Source of the DNA: Lunasporangiospora selenospora
Lineage: Eukaryota > Mortierellomycota > Mortierellomycetes > Mortierellales > Mortierellaceae
Assembly: GCA_015680635.1 (NCBI GenBank)
Contig: JAABOA010000257.1
Span: 1 to 15,623 of the forward strand
Direction: 5' to 3'
DNA length: 15,623 bases
The translations under genes were made by a program, and so were the position numbers. This document shows, piece by piece, positions 1 through 10,500 of the stretch. Below the pieces are notes generated by a model that was not told the origin of the DNA, ran no database searches, and saw only the letters and a list, made by a program, of their open reading frames with translations. Positions within the stretch are counted from its first letter, which is position 1, and each line of letters opens with the position of its first letter.

Positions 1-48
<48 letters not shown>
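1..48. repeat. (GA)n microsatellite at window edge
   Basis: Twenty-four perfect GA units run from the first base, so the repeat probably continues to the left of the window. No gene is attached to it. It may lie in an intron or an intergenic spacer. Confidence 0.97.
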
Positions 49-50
<2 letters not shown>

Positions 51-1227
51 CAAAGCTCCCCGCTTTTCCTATAATCAGGGTCAAGTATAGCAAACGGCTA
101 TTTTTCTGTGAAGTCAACAATGTGCCTTTCTCTCCTAGCTACTAGACTCCAGACTACCAAACACCCTACGTAGAATAGTAATACGACAAAGAGCCAACTG
201 TCGTATCGAGTCCTGTTGGCTTGAATACTATTGCAACCGCGATGACCACCACCACCACCAAGCGTAAACGAGACTCCAAAGCTGCTTTGTGAAACAGTGG
301 CACCAGGTGCAGCAACAGCAATACTGATAGTACATTGTCGAGACTTTGCACAGGCAAAGATGCATGATACGAGCAAGTGGGCCTCTTCACACTCATGGCT
401 AAATCCTTCTACCTCGTTTCAGACCCTGCAGACAAGGCAGCACTGGGAAAGAATCGCATCCAGCGAGTTGAGGAGTACATGAGGGTCATCATCCTAAAAG
501 AAGAAACAATCTATCGGCGAGCATGCTAGTGCTAGAGGAAATATTATCTCAAGCGCCGAAAGGCACCTTTAAGAAAGGAGAGCTGTCCTAAAGGCGGGGG
601 GAGGGGTCTCCTGCTGTTGATGCTGTCACCATGAGGGCTTGCCTTGCAGACGACTGATCTCTTGTTCTCTGCTGTACTGTCGCCACCGATGCGATGTGTC
701 GATTTCGTCTAGGAGACAAACACCGGTTCTCATCCTTCATGCCTATCATACCAGGTAATAACAATGACAACATATTATTGGTGCTTTGGCTCTTACACCT
801 TGTGTTTCTTATCTCATTGGTATTCATTACCATCCAGCACTGTCTCTCCAACACAACATTTGTGCTGCTTGCCCTTCTGTTGATGGACTTGAAGAATCCA
901 TCCCCAGTAGCGAGGATGCCTGTTCGCTTGGATGATAGACAGGACTTTGACAATAGGTCTTGCATTTCATCAGTAGGCGCGGGATTAGCCATATCAATAG
1001 CCGTATGCAAGATATGCGAAAGATGCTTGTCTAATTCTGCAGTATGCCCTTATTAATTTTGGCACGTAACAGTGCTGTAGGCCATCGAGCCGTAAAAATG
1101 CGTTGCCAGGGCCATCAATGGCCACTGGAGCGATTACCTGCTCTGCTGCGTTGATATTATCCAGTTTTTTTTTTTTTAGCAAAATGCATCAAGCGCCTGA
1201 TCCCTGTGTTTACCATTTGTACATTCC
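49..1227. other. No recognisable intact gene
   Basis: I see no intact gene here, only unrecognised open stretches. On the minus strand 98-376 is open and ends in a hydrophobic, membrane-like segment followed by a basic patch (ARRER). On the plus strand 374-529 is open for about 51 codons and has a coding-like composition (it contains MAKSFYLVSDPADKAALG) without an obvious start. On the minus strand 588-1010 is open for 140 codons of polar sequence. The plus-strand reading of 694-1056 looks membrane-like but is probably the antisense of that polar frame. The minus-strand stretches could be the downstream end of the decayed gene to the right. Confidence 0.5.
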
Positions 1228-3014
1228 CTAGGGCAGATGGTGTTTGGAAGCTTGGTTGGACCGGGCAATCACCTCAGTCATAAATTCGACAATTCCAGGG
1301 CCGACCCCAATGATCACATAGCTTTCCCCAAAGAGCCGTGCAATGGGTATGTTTGTTGTCAAAGAACTCAGTGAAATATGAAATGGAGATCCAGCCGCTA
1401 TTGAGATGAGAAGCAACGCTGTTGGTTTTGGCCGTGTCAGCCGAGGATGATGCAGATCCTCTGATTGCATCTGTATTGTCATTTGAATTTTTCAGTCTTG
1501 GTGCCTTGGGAACAAGAAACAAGCAGAGGTAACTGATATTCATCTGTTACCTTCGTCCTTTGCAAAAGTACTTTTTCATGTGGGAGGAAGGTTACATCTG
1601 TAAAGGAAGTTACTTCCTGCCGACGAGCGATGGCTGCTGGCTTATTGTCTTTCACAAGCTGCTGATCTTTATCCGTTTTCAGAATTGTGACCCTCCCCTT
1701 TGTCGCTTCAATACATTTAATTTTCGACAGGCCATAGCGTCTCTTGGCAACAACTCCATCGCCTTGTTAAGCTGTTGTTACCTCAACTGTGTGTTTTTGC
1801 CTGCGCAATATGCTGACAGTTTCCCCAAGCTCTTCCTCAGTTGTTACAACAAATGGATCAAATGAATCGAGTAATCCTGGAAGTTGAGATGATGAAGGCT
1901 TCCCAATGAAGGTACTCTTGTCTTAATTGGTCTTCCTCCTACCGCCGGCAAAGATCTTGCGATAGATCTCGCCCAGGTGATCAAGTGCTCTCGCAATGCC
2001 TTCCGTCTGGACACGGAACCCTAACATGTTCTTGGTTATTTTTTCCTCCGCTGTGTGTACCAGGTCCCACCAAAGCACAGCGCGCACAAATTACTGCTCG
2101 AGAACGGCGATGAAGAGAGTTGTACCTTTAGCTGTTGGGGTTAACCTCAACCAATCCATTGACGGCACCCTAGTGTTGGGGGCAGTGAAGACCTCAACTT
2201 GACTGTAAGCCTTCAACACCCTGGTTTCATTCACTACCGCCAAAATAGTCGATTGTGTCCATCCTGGGCTCCATTGACTCACTTAACGCCGACTCTTCAT
2301 TCCACGGATAAAATTTGAACCCCACCTTGAGATTCCAGATCATTTACTATTTTGATCAGCTCTGGAAAAGCTCGACGTACGCCTTGCACAAAATGTTATG
2401 CAAATTCCAACTGGAACGTCCACAAAGGCATCGTGCCACCTGTCCCATGGAAATGCGAGTAGTTGGGTTGGAGACTTCATCTTCTTCCCCCTTGTCGACA
2501 TTTCTTTGAAATTTTTCCGATAAATCCCATGCCACGAGGTCGGACAATTCTAAGAGTTGACTTTATTTGTCCCGTGGTCAGTCATAATGTAACGCCAGTT
2601 CTGGTATGGGTTTCTGGGGCGTTTATAGTTTGCCGTTGATCGATAAGCAATAATGAGAACGACGGTCTGAGCGTCGTTTGAACAGGTACCAAACCTACTT
2701 GAATTTTTTTTTATAAAAATAAAATGAATAGACACCATTAGAATAGTGCTTCTGCGATCGTCATGGGCGGTAAGCGTTGCAAAGGCTTCAGTAATGCTCA
2801 GTGCCATAGACCTTTTTTAATACGGGCGTTGAGTTTTCAAAGTCCTTGGTGGATATCTTGGCAACTTCTAGTAATCCGTCTAAAAGCCGACACTCTCGGA
2901 AGGCGTCAATGAAGATTCTAGAGGTATCTTGAAGACCTTGATCGCGACAACAAAGTGATATAGGTCTAATTGAATGTATTTAGTGTGCTCTGCCAACAGT
3001 GCGTACGTGAACTC
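1228..3014 (-). pseudogene. Decayed, unidentified protein-coding gene
   Basis: I do not recognise the family. Reading the minus strand, one frame from 2282 down to 1479 gives 268 codons interrupted only by three TAA codons (at 2091, 1923 and 1767). About 12 stops would be expected in random sequence. The translated product is ordinary charged, soluble-looking protein, for example DSFDPFVVTTEEELGETVS and VLWWDLVHTAEEKITKNMLG. Upstream, other frames contribute further coding-like blocks: 2880-3014 (contains EFTYALLAEHTKYIQLDLYH), 2788-2937 (contains IFIDAFRECRLLDGLLEVAK), 2356-2547, and 2227-2322 (contains FYPWNEESALSESMEPRMD). Downstream blocks are at 1274-1543 and 1228-1482. The frame changes and stops suggest frameshift and nonsense decay of a once larger protein. 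Some breaks could instead be introns, since genes here are intron-rich. A block at 3122-3439 on the same strand with paired cysteines could be its upstream part. No repeat ends or transposase motifs were seen. Confidence 0.42.
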
Positions 3015-3439
3015 CTACGATTTTTCGAAAATCGGTTCCAGACTTCTACCAAGATATTTTGGTTCTTGCTGATGCCAAATCCTTTGATTTTCTCACAGCC
3101 GAAGCTATCGCTATTACTTTGTCATACCATAAAGTCTGGAGCTCCTAGTCGTTCCAGGATATTACTATAAACTGTGTAAAGCCTGGATGTGGAGCTGATA
3201 CCACCATTGCAGTCCATACACGTATTCTCACATAGTCGAAATAATAGAACCCCAATTAGAGGCCTGATTATAAGTTGTCTCTTGCAAGAGCTGCAGACCT
3301 CTTTTACACATGAGGAAGCTCCACACGTATAGATACCCTTTCTCCTTTTTGATCTGTTTGCGAGGTTTGTGATCGATGATTCACTTTGTGAGCGCAACTC
3401 ATCTGATAATACACACTCATACAATGGTACCATAGGCAA

Positions 3440-3830
3440 AGAGCCTTGTTATCAAAAATATTCTTGACCTCTTTATTCTTTCCGAGGGAGATAGCTGATA
3501 AACCAAGTCCAATCCAGTATGCTATCCTCCGCATGCAAGCATTCACCATTCCTAGTAAGAGCCCGACCGTCTACACTCGGACCAACTCGTATGAATGACT
3601 CGCATACCTGAGCGTTACAGGGTTTCGGGGTGCAGGGGCAGGAGCCAAACACCACTTGAAAAAATTGCGCGACAACTTCGCGTAGAATCTTATTTCCTAG
3701 CTTAATTTAGTGTCGTCCGTGACTTTCATGTCTGGATTTAAAGTTGCTAGTGGCCAAACAATCGGATATCATCGCTCCTCACTCTCCCCATCCTTTAGTC
3801 GTTCATTCATCACTCCTCTCTACTTACATC
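3440..3830 (+). promoter_or_regulatory. Upstream region of ATP15
   Basis: This gene-less stretch precedes the ATP15 start codon. The last 55 bases before the ATG are strongly pyrimidine-rich (CTCC/TTC runs), a common style of fungal leader just upstream of the start. A CCAAT pentamer lies at 3509-3513, about 320 bp upstream of the ATG. CCAAT is the site of the HAP/CBF complex that controls respiratory genes in fungi, but one pentamer is weak evidence. No TATA box was seen. Other open frames here do not look like genes. Confidence 0.4.
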
Positions 3831-4651
3831 ATGTCCCAGTTCTGGAAGCCCACTTTCACGTAAGTAGAAAGAGTGACCAGCCTCCTAATACTCTTTCTCT
3901 TCTCATCTGCTCCCGATCTGGATCTCTTGGGGAGTTGAATCACCCGCCATCGACTCTAAAATATTTCGACACAAATTTCATACCAATCCGACCCGACTAT
4001 CCCGATTTGCTCCTTGTCCCCCAGATGCATTGACCAGATCAATCGATGCCAATAATTCATGGTCGAGATAACAATGTCCAAACTATTTCAACATTGTTGT
4101 TTGTGCATCTGAATACACACGCACACGGGTCTACTGTAGTCAGGGTCGTCTGCTCCACTCTTTTTACTCAACTGACAACCCAATGTGACGAGGAAAGAAG
4201 GGGACAGAAGGGCGTCACCCAAAATTTATCCAATGGACTCGACTGTCCCTGAAGATCCACTCCATCGACGTGTGTCCTAATCACGATAAAACGCCTCTTT
4301 TTTGCATCCATCTTCCATAGTTACTTGCAGTACGTCCAGGTTGCTGCCCGCGCCGTCCGTAACTCGCTCAAGGAGGAGGCTCGCGTCGTTGCCGTCCGCC
4401 GTGACCAGCAGGGCTTGAAGTTTGCCAAGTGGGAGGCTGGCAAGCAGGGTGAACTTGTACGTTTTTCATGATATCCTGAAATCGGCGTTCTCGATCGTGT
4501 TAGACAAAAGAATAGCTCGAAAAGTTTGACTTTTGGCTCTTTTGTGCGTTGTTGTTTGGATCGAATGCTAATATCATTCTGTAATACTTTTTATTATTTT
4601 TCCCTCTTTCATGTTTTGTAGAAGAACACCTTGAACACTTCAACCGTCTAA
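3831..4651 (+). CDS. ATP15: Mitochondrial F1F0-ATP synthase epsilon subunit
   Basis: The protein is the small eukaryotic-type epsilon subunit of the central stalk of mitochondrial F1-ATPase, which binds the gamma/delta subunits on the matrix side. Three exons join in frame: 3831-3859, 4321-4456 and 4622-4651, giving 64 aa, close to the 50-62 aa usual for the family. The introns (461 and 165 bp) are GT-AG (gtaagt...catag and gtacgt...gtag), with ctaat branch-like motifs about 40-50 nt before the acceptors. Exon 1 encodes MSQFWKPTF and a split Thr. Exon 2 encodes the family signature, a Tyr-x-x-Tyr followed by VAARAVRNSLKEE, which matches the aromatic/AKAVRxxLK pattern of human and yeast epsilon. 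The C-terminus (KNTLNTSTV) is family-variable. The first intron is unusually long for this window. Orientation is convergent with RAB2. The start is chosen because it is the only ATG that splices into the signature at the expected distance, giving the W five residues in. Confidence 0.93.
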
Positions 4652-4721
4652 AGAGCAGGACAATATGCCAGGATCGAGAGTCACCCTCATCTCAGATCAT
4701 GGATATTTCGCCATCGAACAG

Positions 4722-4747
4722 ACAAACAAACAAACAAACAAACAAAA
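4722..4747 (+). repeat. (CAAA)n repeat in ATP15 3' UTR
   Basis: Six tandem ACAA/CAAA units lie 70 bp after the ATP15 stop and before its poly(A) signal. It is a short tetranucleotide microsatellite and probably polymorphic between strains. Confidence 0.9.
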
Positions 4748-4789
4748 GACCATACAATGAGCGGCCATCTCAACCTTGTCCTCATTCAA

Positions 4790-4795
4790 AATAAA
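4790..4795 (+). terminator. ATP15 poly(A) signal AATAAA
   Basis: A canonical AATAAA lies 139 bp after the ATP15 stop codon, followed by pyrimidine-rich sequence. Cleavage would be expected some 10-30 nt further on, before the T-rich tract. Confidence 0.7.
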
Positions 4796-4847
4796 GTCTC
4801 CCCCTCCACTCAATCTCTTTCAAATCTGAGATCTACAATGGTGCACT

Positions 4848-5003
4848 GTTTTTTTTCTTTTCTTTTTTGTTTTTTTTGGTTCCTCCATTCCTTCATTGGC
4901 ATAGCCTTTTATCGATTACATTTACTAGACTCCTGAGAAGGGGAAGGAAGAGAAGGCATATGAGAAAAAAAAAAAGAAAAAAAAAGAGAGATAGAGAGAA
5001 AGA
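4848..5003. repeat. T-rich then A/G-rich tracts between convergent genes
   Basis: On the plus strand 4848-4878 is almost pure T with a few C and G, and 4962-5003 is almost pure A with G. The two arms are roughly complementary and sit about 85 bp apart, so they could pair as an imperfect hairpin. They occupy the spacer between the 3' ends of ATP15 and RAB2. On the minus strand a GATAAA variant (4908-4913, read in reverse) could serve as the RAB2 poly(A) signal, but no AATAAA is present there. The spacer from 4652 to 5141 holds no gene; apparent open frames are low-complexity artefacts (Lys/Arg on plus, Phe/Leu on minus). Confidence 0.75.
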
Positions 5004-5141
5004 GGCCCACGAGACAAATGAAATGGTAAAAAGAAATGACTGCCCACTATCAAAGTAGAATTGGTATGCAATGGGACTCCATGGCATTGGCGCCAAAAAA
5101 AAAAATAATAATAAAAAGATAAAAGAGAAAGTCCACTCAGC

Positions 5142-7005
<1,864 letters not shown>

Positions 7006-7017
7006 GATGGGCGTGCC

Positions 7018-7061
7018 GTGTGTGTGTGAATGTGTTGTGTTTGTGTGTGTGCGTGAGTGAG
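7018..7061. repeat. (GT)n-rich imperfect microsatellite
   Basis: An interrupted GT/GTGA repeat starts 13 bp upstream of the RAB2 start codon. In the RAB2 transcript it would be a CA-rich 5' leader. Confidence 0.9.
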
Positions 7062-7395
7062 ATGGTTGCAAAGAAGACTTTAGCGGGAGAGCGAACGGGA
7101 ACGGGATGGTACAGAGAGACAGAGAGAGACGACAGGGCTGGAGACCCTACTGCAAAGAAAAAAAAAGCACGTCACTCCACTTTTGCTTGGGAGCATACTG
7201 CCACGGCGACTTTCGTTTGTTCTATACCTCTGCACCACTCCAAGCTTGCGCCCGCTTGCCGAGTAACCCGCGATCGCGCATCCGAGCAGCACACAAAGCT
7301 TAGGCATTTCTAAAGAGCCATCCCTTCTAGTGTCGGTCGCCCGACCGTAACCCCTTACCCCTCACCGGACAGCAGCTCACGGTCCACACGCGCAG

Positions 7396-7493
7396 GTACG
7401 ACGCTTTGTCGCACGGAGGCATGATCATCCTCATGTCACGCTTCCAGGGGGCATAATTCCGCCACTAACAGTTCTTGCATCTTTTCTGCTCAG
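7396..7493 (+). other. Probable 5' UTR intron of IML1
   Basis: A donor cag|gtacga at 7396, a perfect CTAAC branch motif at 7465-7469 and a pyrimidine-rich tract ending in ctcag at 7493 define a 98-bp intron. It would remove the two ATGs at 7421 and 7433, leaving no upstream ATG in about 90 nt of leader before it or in the 45 nt between it and the IML1 start. Confidence 0.6.
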
Positions 7494-7538
7494 CTGTTCT
7501 AGATTCACCACATCGACCACGCGTTGAACTTGAGCATC

Positions 7539-10500
7539 ATGTCAGGAATAGGCTCGGGGGCCGCCCTAGTACGTGGTCCCTCGCCTCTGCAACAAGGCAG
7601 TGTCACTGCAGGATCCGGTACAATTAGCAACAGCGTCTCCGCCAGCGGCACTACCTCAGGTTATGATAGCCCACAGTCCTCCTTGTCAGCAACACTGCCC
7701 TCAAATGTTGTCAAAATCCATGTACACTCTGATAACTACTCGAAACGAGATTTCCTGATCGACCCAACCTACTTTCCGAACATGAAGCCGAATGATTTCT
7801 TTGAAATCTACGATCCAGCACTGCCGAAAGAGTCTTCCAAGAAGCTGATTATTCAATGGACGGGGCCAGACAAGGACATGCAGTTGAAGCCACCTGTGCA
7901 GGTAACTAGAGCTCGATACTTCTTTTAAACCATTCAACAGTGATATCCCCTCTCCTCCCTCCTTTTTTCATTGCCTCTAACATTAACGGGTTTTTGTAAC
8001 AATGGCCTCAAGGTATCGATTGCAAGCAACATTGCAGCTGCATTTGGGCTTTCACCACGCCAGGATGTAGTTGCCCAGCAAGTAAGAAATATACGGTTGA
8101 CCAATCAGGACACTAGGAACAGTTGTTTTCAATGACTATGCTTTCTGACACTCGATGATTGACGAATGGACCAAATAGGTCGATCCAATGCGATATGCTG
8201 CTAAATACGTGGAGCTAACGTTCCGCGATCAGTATGTCGGGCGAAGCGACATGTGGAGGCTGCGCACGAGCCTTGTAGGATCATGTGTATATGAAGCCAA
8301 AAAAATTAATTACCTCGGATGCATCAGAGTTCAAGTGAAGGAAATTTATGTCGGGAACCAGTCAGTAAGTCTACCAAAAGATGTTATGAATGTTTAATGT
8401 TTGTCGAAAGAACAGCGTGTATTAATGCTTCTTCCTTGCGGTTTTAGGTGCCCAGCGGTTACATTACGTCTGAGACCAAGATCATCTTTCGCTCAGAGTC
8501 TGCAAAGTACTTCATCTTTATCCAAATGTCTCGTGAAATGTGGGAGTTTGACGAGGATGGCGAGATTTTTTTTGAGAAGGTTATTTTTGGTTTTCTTCCG
8601 AATCTGTTTGCTCGCTGGCGAGGAAAGAGAGATGGAAAGACGAAGCTTGATCCTCCGACCAACCATGTCGTGTCCATAGTGCTGTTCTCGAGGATTTTTT
8701 ACCAGGAAGAAGAAGAGGAAAGGTTCCAGATCAATGGGTACCCTGGAGAGCAACCAAGTTTGCACAGGGATGAGGAGGGGCGGTACTATCAGGACTTTTA
8801 CAAGGTCGTTATTGACTGGGAGGCTAGGGCTGACTGGACCACTGCCATCATTCCTCTGAAAGAGGAAGTCATGCGGTATCAGCGTGACATTTTATTACGA
8901 TCTGGTGGAGAGTACTCGATCCTTTCAGGCGAAAACTCATTTGCATTCGAGGGCAACGTTCTAGAGTCCATCAACCTTGCCCTTAATTCACTCGACAAGC
9001 ATTATGTCGACCGAGATCTACAGCGAACAGGTCTTTCCATCGTTTTGATAACTCCAGGTTCGGGAATGTTTGATGTCGATAAGCGATTACTCAGGCTTAC
9101 TACAGAGAGAATGAACAGCAGTGGTATTGGGCTGGATATGATCTGCCTTTCCAAAATGCCTGCACATATTGTGCCCCTCTTTCGATGGAAAGGACCTGTG
9201 ACAGATTCAGCTGCACTTCCAATGGCAGGCTACTCTTCGGGACACTCGCCATCCACATTTAGCATGGCTAACAGCAGCAACATCCACAACAATGGAAGTA
9301 GCAACCTCGCTGTTCGCTCTTCAAGTGCATTATCACGTCCAAATTCTCGACCATCTTCTATCAAGGACTCCTCTTCAGAAACTCGTCCAACAACGCCGTC
9401 AGCCAGGGCATTCAAAGCTTCCTCTTCCAACCCGTTACCAGAGGTCCAATTGGATACCTCTGATCCCTTGTACTACGATTCTCCGTCAACATTCCCTACC
9501 TCGATCACAAAAACCTATTACATGATGCCCCACTGGGTGGATTGTATGTTCTATGTCAATACCCCAGGGGCAAAATCACAAAAGTTTCATACCAGATGCA
9601 AGATGTACGAGCTTCAAATGATGGGCATTATGGAGCACGAGATCTCGAGTATTTCTATCCCATACCTGAACGAGAGTTATAATTCGCAGTACTCAAGTTT
9701 GTTTGGGAAACGACTTCACTCATCGGATGCCTTTGCACCAAAAAGTCAGCATGCTAAGACCACCGACTATGAAAAGCACGACGAGGATATCTTTCACGAC
9801 CCCAACTCGCTTCTTGCCGCAGAGATCAAGCAGCTTAACATCAATTCTGTTCACCCTCAGAAAGGAATCACCAGGGATGCCGTGTCCCTTGATAACTTGG
9901 AGTCTTCTGGGAAGGTCTATTCGAATACTCGACGGTACGAAGGATATCTTTCGGGCGGGAACCATCAACCTGCGCTGAGCAATATCAAGCCAACGAGCGA
10001 GCTCTCTCGTAGTTTACCAAGGGCTTGCTACATATCATCTATGATGACGAGCGGTGCCATTCCCGAGAATCATCCTATAAAGGAGAGGTCATCTACATCT
10101 GGTCGAGTCTCATTCTCGTTAAAGAGTGCCAATGGATTTCTGGAAGAGAACCGGGCGATCAAGGGTGCTGAAAAGAACGTCTCGGGATCGTATGACCAGC
10201 ATACAGAGATGGGCATGCGGCACGGTATTCATGATGATTCCAATGGTGACCAGGCCAGCTTTGGTCGAACAGCTCCACATAGTCATATCGACATCAAGAC
10301 CAAATCTGGGCATATTCGCGCAAGCACCGAGGATGAGCCAGGATTCTCGAGCTCAAGTACTGTCAAGCCTATCTACATTTCTCGAAACTATCGTAATGTA
10401 CAAGAGGAGTCCCCCTCGGAAATCTCGGGCGCCGATTCGTGCAACACGGGTTCGCTCTCAAGTGACAAGGGTACCCGGACTTTTATATCTAACCCGACAG

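Larger units (their letters stand above)
7006..7538. promoter_or_regulatory. Shared RAB2/IML1 divergent promoter region
   Basis: RAB2 starts leftward at 7005 and IML1 starts rightward at 7539, leaving 533 bp for both 5' UTRs and promoters. The RAB2-proximal part is a (GT)n-rich stretch (CA-rich in the RAB2 leader), then purine-rich sequence with GAGAGA runs. The IML1-proximal part is C-rich, with CCCCTTACCCCTCACC-like sequence, and has a likely leader intron. No TATA box or other known site was recognised, and no gene is present. Confidence 0.7.

Noticed and set aside
694-1056. Possible multi-pass membrane protein on the plus strand
   Set aside because: The hydrophobic stretches are the antisense of a polar minus-strand frame, a common artefact. 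There is no supporting motif.
1228-3440. Transposon remnant
   Set aside because: I saw no terminal repeats, target-site duplication, or reverse transcriptase or DDE-type motif. The decayed gene is left unassigned rather than called mobile.
3710-4033. 107-codon plus frame around the ATP15 start
   Set aside because: It runs through the ATP15 exon 1 donor and intron in a different frame from MSQFWK, so it is a chance frame.
7524-7538. Alternative upstream TTG start for IML1
   Set aside because: Non-ATG initiation is not expected in a nuclear fungal gene when a good ATG lies 15 bp downstream in the same frame.
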